A DNA stretch of 64,000 nucleotides, taken from Brevipalpus yothersi. Taxonomy: Eukaryota; Arthropoda; Arachnida; Trombidiformes; Tenuipalpidae. Below are positions 1-10,637 of this stretch, in pieces. A program made the position numbers and the translations under genes. Each line of letters begins with the position of its first letter. Positions within the stretch are counted from its first letter, which is position 1. The notes beneath the pieces were generated by a model. That model saw only the letters and a program-made list of their open reading frames with translations. It made no database searches and was not told where the DNA came from. The stretch covers positions 1 to 64,000 of the forward strand of contig QZCP01000137.1 in the NCBI GenBank assembly GCA_003956705.1. The letters run 5' to 3'.

Positions 1-461
1 GTCAGGATTATCGATATCATGTTGATCATTGTTGGTATTGTAGTATTTCCAAATGCCACTACTTTATCAATTTCAAACAGAGGTAAGGCCAAACTCTTTC
101 AAGAAGTCTCAAAGGAAGAGAAAATGAAAAAAGAAAGATAGTAACAATTTCTTACATGAAAAGTATCAAGAGTCCAGGATGTGAACGAATTTCGGTGAGC
201 CTTTTCCGATCAAAAATTGAAGTTGACACCTCAATCAGGCTCTATTGACTATAATTACCTACTTTAGACACTGTAGCTGCCATTTCTCTCAACTATCTCA
301 ACTAATGATTGAAGTCTTAATTTTTACCTAGCTGATTGCCTTCTTGTTTCCACCCATTATTATGGAATTTCCTTCTTCACCACTGGATATCTCACTCAAG
401 AGCTTCGAAAAATCAATTCTTCCTGTCCCAAATAAAGATCTGCACCAAACAAGCTCCCTCT
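1..461. repeat. Left-edge copy of the A-gene upstream block
   Basis: No gene is seen here. About the first 225 bases match the block that lies upstream of A1 (2545-2694 plus 7161-7235), A2 (from about 9891) and A3 (from about 12731). This suggests that a further A-type gene lies just beyond the left edge of the window on the minus strand. From about 230 to 461 the sequence does not match the other units and leads into the 3' end of A1. No F-box fragment was recognised in this unit. Confidence 0.7.
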
Positions 462-2345
462 CTAGGCCGTCGAAGTTTGATGAGGTTCGAGCCTGCTGGT
501 GTCTTGCTGAACGGTGAAAATACTAGACTTTCGAACAGTTTCCGCAGATTGTGCACCTGATGCAGGCCCTATTATTGATGAGATTATTGTTGATTCGGCT
601 GATACAGAATTGATTGTTCTGTATCGTTTTCCAATGAAATGTATTAAAAGTGCGAGGAAGAAAAATGCCAATAGCATAAAAGTTATTATGAGAATAATTC
701 CGGTAACTTCATCAGGTGATTCTTCACTTTTCAAAGGAGTGCTCACTTCTAATTTGAACCAATCATTTTTTATCAATATACTGTACGCGGAAGGATTCTG
801 CTTTATATCATTGAAAACTTTCTGAAAGAGATTAAATCCAATCGTGCTACCATTTACTATGGATGCTGAAATATGGTAATCAGGCTTGTTTGCGAGAAAG
901 ATGTGCATGAGAGCATTTGTCAGAAGAACACCTTGAAGAGTCACAACCAATGTTGAGTTGATAAATTCGAAAACATCAACCGAAATGCAATCTTCAACAT
1001 ACTTTGGAACACTTTTCGGTGAATTGATACACCGATCAACGTCCCACTCACAAGTGAAAGGAGCTTCAGTTGATATCAGGACACATCCATAACAGTCGTT
1101 CATCAGATAACACGTTACAATAGGCTCATCATGAATTGTGTTCTGAAATGAAGTGTGCATCCACAGGCTATGATTGGTAACAGATAGAAATTTCAGTGAA
1201 TGTCCAGAAGGAATTCGTAAGGGGCAGAAGAAAGGATGACCACTATTTGAGGATGGAGCAAAGCAATAATCTGCAATTTTCGTCTCATTCTTTTCAAGGT
1301 ATAAAAGGTGCCAATTACTTGAAGTGCCGGAATCAGCTCTACTCTTGACAACAAATCCTGTTAAATTTCTGGGGTATTCAACACGAAAAACATTAATCCC
1401 AATCATATCTGGATCGAAATTGGCGGGACTAGAAGCCTCGTATACTTTTTCAAGGGAAATTTGCTTTTCATCTGGATTATCGTACATTTTTCTGATTGAT
1501 AGTTCAAAAATATAATAAGTGTTGGTATCTCTATCATTACATGATAGATAAACCATTGATTGGCATTGATTGGAGCGAGAGCAAGGAATTGATTTGTCTT
1601 CCCCTAATTCAAGTCCAGTTATTGCTAAAATATATGAATTATCCCGTTTATCACTGTAAATTCGAGAAAACTATTCATTAAATCTTCGCCTAGTTACGGG
1701 CTTATGTACATTTATGATCACTTACAAGTCAAGAGCCAATATACTGGGTGATGCTTTATCTCTTATCCTTGATGTTTGAAGCAGATAAGCTATAGTAGGA
1801 CTAGCATTGCTGGGAATGGAATAGAACAAACTGCTTGGAATAATTTTGTCTGGTAGCTCAAGTACATCAATTAGATTGGAGGTGTTTGAAAAGGCAGCTA
1901 TATCGGTTCTTCCCACTTGTTCACATCTAGCAAGACCGTAAAAATCACCTCTAAGATACTGAATCCAGATCGTGAGATTTCCCGCGAAAGAATAACAAGC
2001 AAGGAAAAATTTATTCTCAAATCTCCTCCTAAAACATTTTCCTCCTGCATTGCATTCGAAGTAAGACACTATCTCTTTATCAAGATGCATTGATTTTTTC
2101 CATACAAATATCATCTTTGAACCCCTTGTTGCCAAATACTTATGACATTCTGGGACGATTCTAGAGATATTAATTTGACCCTGAAGCTTGCCTGAAGGCA
2201 GGATAACTTTGCAACCTCCATCTTGTTTCTCTAATATTCCAATACTTGAGCAAGACCTTATCATTGAATCACTAGGCTTAGGGATCAGAAAAAGCTTGAG
2301 TACCAAAAGTATTTTGACTCCATAGAGGCTTCTCGAAAGTCTCAT
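462..2345 (-). CDS. A1: PSI-like single-pass membrane receptor
   Basis: Two exons on the minus strand, 1726-2345 and 462-1653, join through a 72-base GT/AG intron (phase 2) into a 603-residue protein. It starts at an ATG followed by a hydrophobic signal sequence. An N-terminal Cys module (residues about 30-206) is followed by a region of alternating beta-like segments. Next comes a PSI-like motif with Cys388, 394, 397 and 408, Trp410 and Cys415, then a segment resembling an IPT/TIG strand pattern. One transmembrane helix lies at about 525-547, and the tail is about 56 residues, ending TSTA. In plexins the order Sema-PSI-IPT-TM is the same, but the WC cysteine and the RasGAP domain are missing here. 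Function is unknown; a cell-surface receptor or ligand is inferred. It is the most divergent A copy in exon 1. Confidence 0.8.
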
Positions 2346-2694
2346 GGAGTGAAGAATATAATCAGTTCTCGATATTTAGTGAGAGTATTAGTGATGAGAA
2401 TAAATTTAGTGGAAACGAGATAATGAATTTTAAATCCAGATAGGGTAACTTTAATTACCAAATAGTCAAAAAACGGAAGTCATGGAATGGATTGATTTTC
2501 AAAAAATCAACAATTGAGATCAAAGTATTCCTTGTTGACAGTTGGTCAGGATTATCGATATCATGTTGATCATTGTTGGTATTGTAGTATTTCCAAATGC
2601 CGCCACTTTATCAATTTCAAACAGAGATGAAGCACAAACTCTCTGAATAAGCCCCAAAGAAAGAGAAAATAGAAAGAGAAAGAAGCAACAATTT
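2346..2694. promoter_or_regulatory. Upstream region of A1, interrupted by a retrotransposon
   Basis: Non-coding block between A1 (minus) and the F-box relic (plus). It resembles 9688-10193 and 12531-13327 and continues at 7161 on the far side of the copia element. It probably holds the 5' UTR and the promoter shared by the divergent pair, but no specific promoter element is recognised. A short open frame on the minus strand (about 2520-2723) has its start codon inside the element's LTR and is not credible. Confidence 0.45.
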
Positions 2695-2888
2695 TGTTGA
2701 GAAACAATACACTCATGAATCAAGAATACTGATCATTATTTGGGTTAAACCATTCATTATTGCTAAATTTATCTTTCAATTATTGATAATGATTTCATTA
2801 TTGAGATGAAAGTATCTAAAAGGGATTCTTATACATATATTTTTGAGTAGATCACTTCATGATTAAAATTGAAGCCTAATATTTAACA
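2695..2888 (+). repeat. 5' LTR of the copia element
   Basis: 194 bases, beginning TGTTGAGAAACA and ending TTTAACA. It differs from the right LTR only near the AAGTATC/TTAAAAGG stretch (C versus T) and in GATCACTTC/GATGATT (C versus G). Confidence 0.95.
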
Positions 2889-2902
2889 GATTATGAGACT
2901 GA
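2889..2902 (+). other. Primer-binding site complementary to the elongator tRNA-Met anticodon arm
   Basis: GATTATGAGACTGA lies directly after the left LTR. Its reverse complement, TCAGTCTCATAATC, matches the anticodon arm of eukaryotic elongator tRNA-Met(CAT), with CAT as the anticodon. Priming by an internal tRNA fragment is established for Drosophila copia, which uses half of initiator tRNA-Met. The assignment to elongator tRNA rests on remembered tRNA sequence, not on a search. Confidence 0.7.
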
Positions 2903-3131
2903 GGATTTTTATATTGTAGTGCATGGATCACCAAGTGAACATCATGATTATGAGTTCTATTCAAGTTTTCATTCTCAAGATTCATCTGTGAGCGTCAGAA
3001 CAAGGAGTATTTTTCATCGTATTTTTTTTTGATCACATTATTTCATATTTTCGTTTTGAAACGGAAAGTTTCATTCAATTCCTCATCGCAAGATATTGAA
3101 GCTGAGTGCATATCCATCCATAGAGGAGAGT

Positions 3132-6100
3132 ATGGATGCTTCTAAGAGTATTGAGATGCTCAATGGTAAAAATTTCTCTACCTGGGAGAAAAGACTCAGA
3201 TTTCTCCTACAGAAAGATAATCTCTGGAGTTTTGTAAAGGGTGTTCGTACTCTGAGAGAGAATCCAACAGATAACGAGAGAGAAAAATTCAATGAGGATT
3301 CTGAGAAAGCCCAGGCACTCATTGGACTGCATGTTGGAAACGATTTGATACACATCGTTGCTGATGCAACTAGTGCAAAAGATGCTTTTGACAAATTGAG
3401 TGAAATGTTCCAACCAAAGACACGAGGGAACAAGCATCGACTTGTGAGAAAATTATTATATTCTCATGTTGATAGCTCAATTTCTATACTGGATCATATG
3501 AACCAGATGAAAAGCATTTTCAATGAAATCAAAGCTATAAATAATGACTATGATGAAGTTAATCTCATATCTGCAATAACACATACCTTACCAGCTAGAT
3601 TTGATGCTTTGGTTCAGATCATAGAGGCAAAGGAGGATGATATTTCGTTTGAATTTTTATATTCAAGAGTACAAGCTGAAGAGATGCGAATCAATGACGG
3701 AGCTTCGGTTAAGAAGCCACAAGAAGCATTAGCATTCGATATTCGTTCGATGAATACAAGAGGGTATCCAAGAACAGTGATACAGAGAGCAGTTTCTCAT
3801 CAAGGACCTTCTCAGTGGAAGAATCCAGACATCGGCCCTCGAAGAAATTTCACTAACACTAACTCGAGCATTGAGATTATCCGAAGGAAAGTTTTATGCT
3901 ACTATTGTAGAGGAGAAGGCCATATAGCTCGGGACTGTAAGAAAAGAAAAGAAGATGATAAGCTCATGCATCAAGATGGAGGAAAACTTCATCCGATTGA
4001 AGAGAAAAATGAGAGCATTTCATTCTCAATTGTTCTTGATGATACTGAGCGAGAATGGCTACTGGATTCTGGAGCATCGAATCATTGTTGTTCCCAGAGA
4101 GATATTTTCAGAGAATATGAGGAACTTGATACGAAGATTCTGATCCAATTCGATGGTTCAGTAGTTGAAGCAATTGGTATTGGGACCATTCCACTTGTCT
4201 CCTCAGTGAATGGTGAAAATATTTCTATTCTTTTGAAGAAGGTTCTCCATGTTCCGAAGGGATCGAAATTCATCATTTCAGTTGGAGAATGTACCGAAGA
4301 AGGAGCAGTTTATACAATGTACAAGCATAGTTGCGAAGTTACATTGAATGGAAAGGTCGTTCTTATTGGTAGGAGAGTGAATAAAGTTTATTATGCTTCA
4401 TGTATATTTCCACCATCTGAGATCAGTTATTCACTGAATGACAAGAAGAATCCAAAGAATAATAAAGTTCTCTGGCATCTGAGACTTGGGCATATTGGAC
4501 ATGGTTCTTTGAATCGAATGATTGGTGATCGGTCCAATCATCATTCGGAAAGTTATCTGAATGAAAATTTTGATTGTCACACATGTATGAGGAACAAAAT
4601 TTGTCAATTGCCATATATTTCATCTCATGAATCAAAATCTAATGGAATTTTGGAATTGGTCCATAGTGATATATGTGGACCATTCGAGGCTAGTCTTCGT
4701 GGTTACTCATTCTTTGTCACATTCATTGATGACTATAGCAATATGGTATTCGTTGATGTGATAAGAAATCAATCAGATGTGATTGATTCACTCAAAAATT
4801 TCATCGATCTAACCAAAAAGCAGGAGAAAGGAAAAATCAGAGCCATAAGAACAGACAATGCTCCCGAATATACATCCGAAACATTCGAGGCTCTGTTGTC
4901 TAGTGAAAAGATAGAGCACCAAATCTCAGTGGCATACTGTCCCCAACAAAATGGTAAGGCTGAAAGGATGAATCGGACCTTGCAGGATATGATCAGATGT
5001 ATGCTGGACCAAGCGAAATTATCCAAAGACTTCTGGGCTGAAGCTGTTAGAACAGCAGCTTATCTCAGGAATAGATCATCAAGTAGTGCTATTGAAAACA
5101 AGTGTCCGGTCGAGATTTGGAGTGGGAAGAAACCAAATTGTGAACATCTTAAAATATTTGGTTGTAGAGCTTTTGCTTATGTACCGAGAGCTCAAAGGAA
5201 AATAAAACTTGATCAGAGAGGTATTGAATGTCTGATGATGGGCTATTGCTCTAATATGAAAGCATACAGACTACTGGAAATAAATACAAAGAGAATAAGA
5301 AATACATGCAATGTTTTGTTCGATGAAAATGAGGTTCTAAGAGAATCACTCTGCAATTCAGTTCGCACACAAGTTGAAGGAATATTACAGTCAACTGAAG
5401 GGAAAGATCAAGTTCTGGTTCCGAAGAGCTATGAGGAAGCAATCGCTATGGAAAACTCAGAAAAATGGATACTTGCAATGCAAGATGAGTTCAATGCGCT
5501 CATAGAGAATGGCACATGGGATTTAGTTGAGAGGGAACCAGGTCAAAACGTTGTCACCTGTAGATGGATTTTCACCATGAAAAGAGGTCCAACTGGAGAG
5601 ATCATCCGATATAAAGCTAGATTGGTTGCGAGAGGCTTCAGTCAAATCGAAGGCATTGATTTCTTCGAAACTCATTCCCCAGTAGCAAAGATGACTACTA
5701 TCAGAGTGATATTATCAATTGCAGCAAAGAATAACATGAAAATTACTCAACTAGATGTTGAGACAGCGTTTCTCAATGGTAATTTGAATGAGGAAATTTT
5801 CATGGAACAACCGAAAGGATTTTTGATGCGAAAGAATTCTGTTTGCCAGTTGAAGAAATCTATCTATGGTTTAAAACAAGCATCAAGGCAATGGAACTTG
5901 AGACTTCATGAGTTCTTAATTGGTATCGGATGTCAACGAATAGAATCAGACCATTGTGTCTATAGAATGAAGCGAACTTACTTGGTAATCTATGTCGATG
6001 ACATGTTATTATGTTCTGATGATGATGATGAGATGCAACACATCATAAAGTCATTAGAGAATGAATTCAAGATGAAAAATCTTGGTGAACCAAAATACTG

Positions 6101-6959
6101 TCTTGGAATGAGAATCACCCGAGAACCGAAAAACTTCTTGATTTATCTAGATCAAGAGAAGTATTGCGAAGAAATATTGAAGAAATTCAATTTTGAAAGT
6201 TCCAAAAGTCTCTCAACGCCAATGGACACTGGAATAAAGCTCAATAATAGTGAGATAGTATCTCAAGAAAATTTTCGATACAGAGAAGCTGTTGGATCGC
6301 TCATTTATCTTGCAACAAATACTCGCCCAGATCTATCGATGGCTATTGGTATTGTTAGCCGATTCATGTCCAAACATGATGAAACTCACTGGAATTTAGT
6401 AAAACATATCTTCAGATATTTGCGAGGCACCTCTCATCTGAGGTTGAAATTGGGAGGAATAGATCCTAACCAAACTGCGCCCTTATTAGGATTCTCTGAT
6501 GCTAACTGGGGAGGTATAGAAAAAGATCAAAGAAGCACTAGTGGATATTGTGTTTTCCTCTTCGGAGGATGTGTTTCCTGGGCCAGCAAGAAACAAAATT
6601 CTGTCACTCTGTCCACAATGGAAGCTGAATATATGGCACTCGCATCAATTACATCAGAGATAACATGGTTACGCTCACTACTCCATGAGCTGGATGTCAG
6701 TATAGTGAGCCCTACAGAAATCAGAGAGGATAACCAGAGCTGTATAAAGCTGGCAGTCGATGGAAGTTTCTCTGTGAAAGCGAAACACATATCAATCAAA
6801 TTCAGATATGTTCATGAAAAGATTATTGATAGATCCATTTCATTAACTTATTGCCAAACGAAAGATATGATTGCTGATATATTGACGAAACCACTTCCTA
6901 AGACTGATTTTCAGTATTTTAGATCTAAACTTGGTGTAATTCACCTGATTCAAGAGTGA
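3132..6959 (+). CDS. copia-type Gag-Pol polyprotein
   Basis: One frame of 1275 residues starts at ATG 3132 (MDASKSIEML), typical of copia Gag. It contains a CCHC zinc knuckle at about residue 256 (CYYCRGEGHIARDC), an aspartic protease with the LLDSGAS motif near 310, an integrase with an HHCC zinc region and the acidic D-D-E residues (HSDICGPF, RTDNAPEY, QNGKAE), a reverse transcriptase with LDVETAFLNG and YVDD near 955, and RNase H (GFSDANW, MEAEYMAL, EDNQS). Its length fits a single-frame copia polyprotein. Every catalytic motif I can check is present and there are no stops or frameshifts, so the element may still be capable of moving. It is not co-directional with the A genes. Confidence 0.96.
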   Translation: MDASKSIEMLNGKNFSTWEKRLRFLLQKDNLWSFVKGVRTLRENPTDNEREKFNEDSEKAQALIGLHVGNDLIHIVADATSAKDAFDKLSEMFQPKTRGNKHRLVRKLLYSHVDSSISILDHMNQMKSIFNEIKAINNDYDEVNLISAITHTLPARFDALVQIIEAKEDDISFEFLYSRVQAEEMRINDGASVKKPQEALAFDIRSMNTRGYPRTVIQRAVSHQGPSQWKNPDIGPRRNFTNTNSSIEIIRRKVLCYYCRGEGHIARDCKKRKEDDKLMHQDGGKLHPIEEKNESISFSIVLDDTEREWLLDSGASNHCCSQRDIFREYEELDTKILIQFDGSVVEAIGIGTIPLVSSVNGENISILLKKVLHVPKGSKFIISVGECTEEGAVYTMYKHSCEVTLNGKVVLIGRRVNKVYYASCIFPPSEISYSLNDKKNPKNNKVLWHLRLGHIGHGSLNRMIGDRSNHHSESYLNENFDCHTCMRNKICQLPYISSHESKSNGILELVHSDICGPFEASLRGYSFFVTFIDDYSNMVFVDVIRNQSDVIDSLKNFIDLTKKQEKGKIRAIRTDNAPEYTSETFEALLSSEKIEHQISVAYCPQQNGKAERMNRTLQDMIRCMLDQAKLSKDFWAEAVRTAAYLRNRSSSSAIENKCPVEIWSGKKPNCEHLKIFGCRAFAYVPRAQRKIKLDQRGIECLMMGYCSNMKAYRLLEINTKRIRNTCNVLFDENEVLRESLCNSVRTQVEGILQSTEGKDQVLVPKSYEEAIAMENSEKWILAMQDEFNALIENGTWDLVEREPGQNVVTCRWIFTMKRGPTGEIIRYKARLVARGFSQIEGIDFFETHSPVAKMTTIRVILSIAAKNNMKITQLDVETAFLNGNLNEEIFMEQPKGFLMRKNSVCQLKKSIYGLKQASRQWNLRLHEFLIGIGCQRIESDHCVYRMKRTYLVIYVDDMLLCSDDDDEMQHIIKSLENEFKMKNLGEPKYCLGMRITREPKNFLIYLDQEKYCEEILKKFNFESSKSLSTPMDTGIKLNNSEIVSQENFRYREAVGSLIYLATNTRPDLSMAIGIVSRFMSKHDETHWNLVKHIFRYLRGTSHLRLKLGGIDPNQTAPLLGFSDANWGGIEKDQRSTSGYCVFLFGGCVSWASKKQNSVTLSTMEAEYMALASITSEITWLRSLLHELDVSIVSPTEIREDNQSCIKLAVDGSFSVKAKHISIKFRYVHEKIIDRSISLTYCQTKDMIADILTKPLPKTDFQYFRSKLGVIHLIQE

Positions 6960-6966
6960 GGGGGAG
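6957..6966 (+). other. Polypurine tract of the copia element
   Basis: TGAGGGGGAG lies immediately before the right LTR and overlaps the stop codon of gag-pol. Such a tract primes plus-strand DNA synthesis. Confidence 0.85.
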
Positions 6967-7160
6967 TGTTGAGAAACAATACACTCATGAATCAAGAATA
7001 CTGATCATTATTTGGGTTAAACCATTCATTATTGCTAAATTTATCTTTCAATTATTGATAATGATTTCATTATTGAGATGAAAGTATTTAAAAGGGATTC
7101 TTATACATATATTTTTGAGTAGATCACTTGATGATTAAAATTGAAGCCTAATATTTAACA
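6967..7160 (+). repeat. 3' LTR of the copia element
   Basis: 194 bases, beginning TGTTGAGAAACA and ending TTTAACA, followed by the second copy of the AATTT target duplication. Two substitutions separate it from the left LTR. Confidence 0.95.
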
Positions 7161-7344
7161 AATTTCTTACATGAGAAGTATCAAGAGTCCACAATGGGTT
7201 CCACTTTCGGTGAACCTTTTCCAATGAAAAATTAAATTTTTCACATCCTGCAAAGTTCTCATATCACACAAAAAACAACTGCTCATTAAATCACTGTTCA
7301 TCTCTATCATGTTGGACATCATGAATCATCATGACATCATTTAC

Positions 7345-7690
7345 ATGGAAGGCATTTTCTTTCAACCTCACATCATTCGAAAGCTTCTCGCTGGATTGAA
7401 TCCTCAAGATGTTGAACAGTGTCGTTTAGTGTGCAAAGCTTGGTATCAAGAAGCTATTCGATGGTTAAGAAAATGTTCAAATTTAGCGATTTCGCAAGAT
7501 GGAGTTGATTTTACTGATACTCAAGATTTGAATAGGTAATATCCATCCCTGAATCTAATCAAATGATGAATCTGAGAACCTCATTTCACTTGGGGATCAA
7601 GAACCTTATGGATTGGTTATCAATAGTCGATTCATCGCTGAAAAAATTTCATAGAATTGCATCGAGTTTTGTACATTATAGAAATCAGTA
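7345..7690 (+). pseudogene. F-box relic 1
   Basis: The first exon (ATG 7345 to donor at 7535) is nearly identical to exon 1 of the intact F-box gene at 13328 and still encodes the F-box helix region (FQPHIIRKLLAGL, CRLVCKAWY). The intron acceptor has changed from TTAG to TTGG. In the second exon the frame is broken by a deletion just after residues matching GLVINDRF, and a stop follows. The rest of exon 2 is missing and the sequence runs into the 3' flank of A2. It is a truncated copy carried in the A-unit duplication. A short F-box peptide could still be made if the intron is read through (stop at 7537), but that is speculation. Confidence 0.8.
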
Positions 7691-7794
7691 TGGTGAGATT
7701 TTATGTGAGTTTCAGATGGGGTTCATCAGATTAATCTTATTAATCGCATGAAACTATAAATCACTTTCTTCTGTTTCTTGTTCGTTCTGACATT

Positions 7795-9687
7795 TTAGGC
7801 CGTCGAAGTTTGATGAGCTCCGAGACTGCTGGTGACTAGCTGATCGTTGGAAACACTAGACTTTCGAACAGTTTCCGAAGATTGTGCTTCTGATGCAGGC
7901 CCTATTATTGATGAGGTTATGGTTGATTCGGGTGAAACAGAATTGATTGTTCTGTATCGTTTTCCAATGAAATGTATTAAAAGTGCGAGGAAGAAAAATG
8001 CCAATAGCATAAAAGTTATTATGAGAATAATTCCCGTAATTTCATCAGGTGATTCTCCACTTTTCAAAGGAGTTTTCACTTCTGATTTGAACCAATCATT
8101 TTTTATCAATATACTGTAGTTAGAAGGATTCTGCTCTACATCATTGAAAACTTTCTGAGAGAGATTGAATTCAATTGTGCTACCCATTACTTTGGATGCT
8201 GGAATATGGTAATCAGGCTTGTTTGCGAGAAAGATGTGCATGAGAGCATTTGTCAGAAGAACACCTTGAAGAGTCACAACCAATTTTGAATTGATGAATC
8301 CAAGAACCTTGACCGAAATGCAATCTTCAGCATACTTGGGAACACTTTTCGGTGAGCTTTTACACCGATCAACGTCCCACTCACAAGTAAAAGGAGCTTT
8401 AGTTGATATCAGGACACATCCATAACAGTCGTTCATCAGATAACACGTTACAATAGGCTCATCATAAATTGTGTTCTGAAATGAAGTGTGCATCCACAGG
8501 CTATGATTGGTAACAGATAGAAATTTCAGTGAATGTCCAGAAGGAATTCGTAAAGGGCAGAAGAAAGGATGACCACTGTTTGAGGATGGAGCAAAGCAAT
8601 AATCTGCAAATTTCGTTTCATTCTTTTCAAGGTATAAAAGGTGCCATTTACTTGAAGTGTCGGAACCAGCTCTACTCTTGACAACAAATCCTGTTAAATT
8701 TCTGGGGTATTCAACACGAAAAACATTAACCCCAAACATACCTGGATCGAAATTGGCGGGACTAGAAGCCTCGTATATTTTTTCAAGGGCAATTTTCTTT
8801 TTATCTGGATTATCGTACATTTTCCTGATTGATAGTTCGAAAATATAATAAGTGTTGATATCCGTATCATTACATGATAGGTAAACCATTGATTGGCATT
8901 GATTGGACCGGGAGCAAGGAATTGATTTGTCTGCCCCTAATTCAAGTCCGGTTATTGCTAAAATATATGAATTATTCCGTTTACCACTGTAAATTCAAGA
9001 TAAGCATCGATTAAATCTTCGGCTAGTAACGGGCTTATGTACATTCATGATCACTTACAAGTCGAGAGCCAATATACGTGGCGATACTCCATCTTGTATC
9101 CATGATAATTGTAGCAGGTAGACTATATTATCATTTCCAGTAATAGAATAGAACAAGCTATTCTGAATAATTTTATCTGGTAGTTCAGGTACTCTAATTC
9201 CATTAGAGATGTTTGAATAGGCATGACTCAAAATAAATAATCCATTATTGAACTCACATCTAGCAAGACCGTAAAATTTACCCCTGAGATACTGCATCCA
9301 GACTGTGAGTTTTCCCCCATATGCATAACAGACTGAGAGAAAAATATTGTCAAATTCCTCCTCAAAACATTTTCCTTCTGCATTACATTCAAAATAAATT
9401 ACATTCTTTATTTCTTTACCAAAATGTATTGATTTCTTCCATACAAATGTCTTCTTTGAATCACTTGTTGCCAAAAACTCATGACAGTTGTCTGAGATGA
9501 TTCTAGAATCATTAATCGGACTCTGGAGCTTGCCTGAAGGTAGTATAACTATGCAACCTCCATCTTGTTTTTCTAATATTCCGATACTTGAGCAAGACTT
9601 CATCATTGAATCACTAGGCTCAGGGATCAGAAAAAGCTTGAGTACCAAAAGTATTTTGACTCCATAGAAGCATCTTGAAAGTCTCAT
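7795..9687 (-). CDS. A2: PSI-like single-pass membrane receptor
   Basis: Exons 9059-9687 and 7795-8986 (minus strand) join in phase 2 across a 72-base intron into 606 residues. The layout is that of A1: signal peptide, N-terminal Cys module, beta-rich middle, PSI-like motif (TCYLMNDCYGC then FTCEWDVDRC), IPT-like segment (VVTLQGVLL), one transmembrane helix and a short tail ending HQTSTA. Exon 2 is very close to A1 and A3, especially around the PSI motif, while exon 1 is clearly more diverged from A1. It lies 3' to 3' against F-box relic 1. Cellular role unknown; the shared plexin-like order suggests an extracellular recognition protein. Confidence 0.8.
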
Positions 9688-10193
9688 GAAGTGGAGAATA
9701 TAATCAGTTCTCGATATTTAGTGAGTGATGCGAATAAATTTAGTGAAAACGAGATAATGAATTTTAAATCCAGATATTAATCAGATGGGGTAACTTCAAT
9801 TACCAAATAGTCAGAAGAAACGAAACTCATGGAATGAATTGATTTTTAAAATATCAACAATTGAGATCAAAGTATTCCTTGTTGACAGTTGGTCAGGATT
9901 ATCGATATGATGTTGATCATTGTTGGTATTGTAGTGTCTCCGAGTGCCGCGACTTCATCTATTTCAAACAGAGATGAAACACAAACTCTTTGAAGAAGTT
10001 TCAGAGAAAATAGAATAGAAGTAACAAATTTTTACATGAGAAGTATCAAAAGTCCAAGTTCAATCGCGAGTTTGGATAACTTTCGCAATTGTTCATGAAC
10101 TATCCATTTTTTTATGACTAATGTTGTGTTTATTGGAAGTTCATGATATAGGTACAGTTATTTTGTATTTGTTCATCATTTACATGGAAGGCA
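9688..10193. promoter_or_regulatory. Upstream region between A2 and F-box relic 2
   Basis: Non-coding. It is similar to 12531-13327 and to the region interrupted by copia upstream of A1. No promoter motif is assigned. A minus-strand reading frame of about 40 codons (NTNNDQHHIDNPDQLSTRN) recurs here, upstream of A1 and upstream of A3. Nucleotide identity alone may explain that. Confidence 0.4.
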
Positions 10194-10515
10194 TTTTCTT
10201 GTAGCCTCACATCATTCGAAAGCTTCTCGCTCGTTTTGATGCTCAACATGTTGAACAGTATCGTTTGGTGTGCAGAGCTTGGTATCAAGAAGCTATTCGA
10301 TGGTTAAGAAAATATTCAAATTCAGCGATTTCGCAAGATTGAGTTGATTTTACTGATACTCAAGATTTGAATAGGTAGTATTCATCCCTAAATCTGATCG
10401 AAGGATGAATCTGAACAACCTCATATCACTTAGGGATCGAGATCTTTGTGGATTGGTTATCAATGGTCGATTCATCGTTGAAGAAATTTCATAGAATTAC
10501 ATTCATCGAGTTTCG
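10194..10515 (+). pseudogene. F-box relic 2
   Basis: A copy of the F-box gene with two nonsense changes in exon 1 relative to the intact gene at 13328: a TAG in place of CAG just after MEGIFL, and a TGA in place of GGA in the SQDGVD region. The donor (AATAGGTAG) and acceptor (CACTTAGGG) are still recognisable. As in relic 1, the copy ends soon after the start of exon 2 and runs into the 3' flank of an A gene. The shared truncation point shows that relics 1 and 2 come from one rearranged unit. Confidence 0.85.
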
Positions 10516-10637
10516 TACAATATAGAAATCAGTATGGTGAGATTTTATGTGAGTTTCAGAAGAAGTTCATCAGATTAATCTTATTAACCGCTTGAAACTA
10601 TAGATCACTTTTTCTGTTTCTTGTTCGTTCTGACACT

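Larger units (their letters stand above)
2695..7160 (+). mobile_element. Ty1/copia LTR retrotransposon, apparently complete
   Basis: The element has two 194-base LTRs (2695-2888 and 6967-7160) that start TG and end CA and differ at only two positions. A primer-binding site follows the left LTR at once and a purine tract precedes the right one. One long gag-pol frame has no stops. A 5-base target duplication AATTT flanks it (2690-2694 and 7161-7165). The enzyme order (integrase before reverse transcriptase) is that of Pseudoviridae/copia. The near-identical LTRs and open frame indicate a recent insertion. The sites before insertion are preserved at the equivalent places in other repeat units (about 145 and 12861). 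Confidence 0.96.
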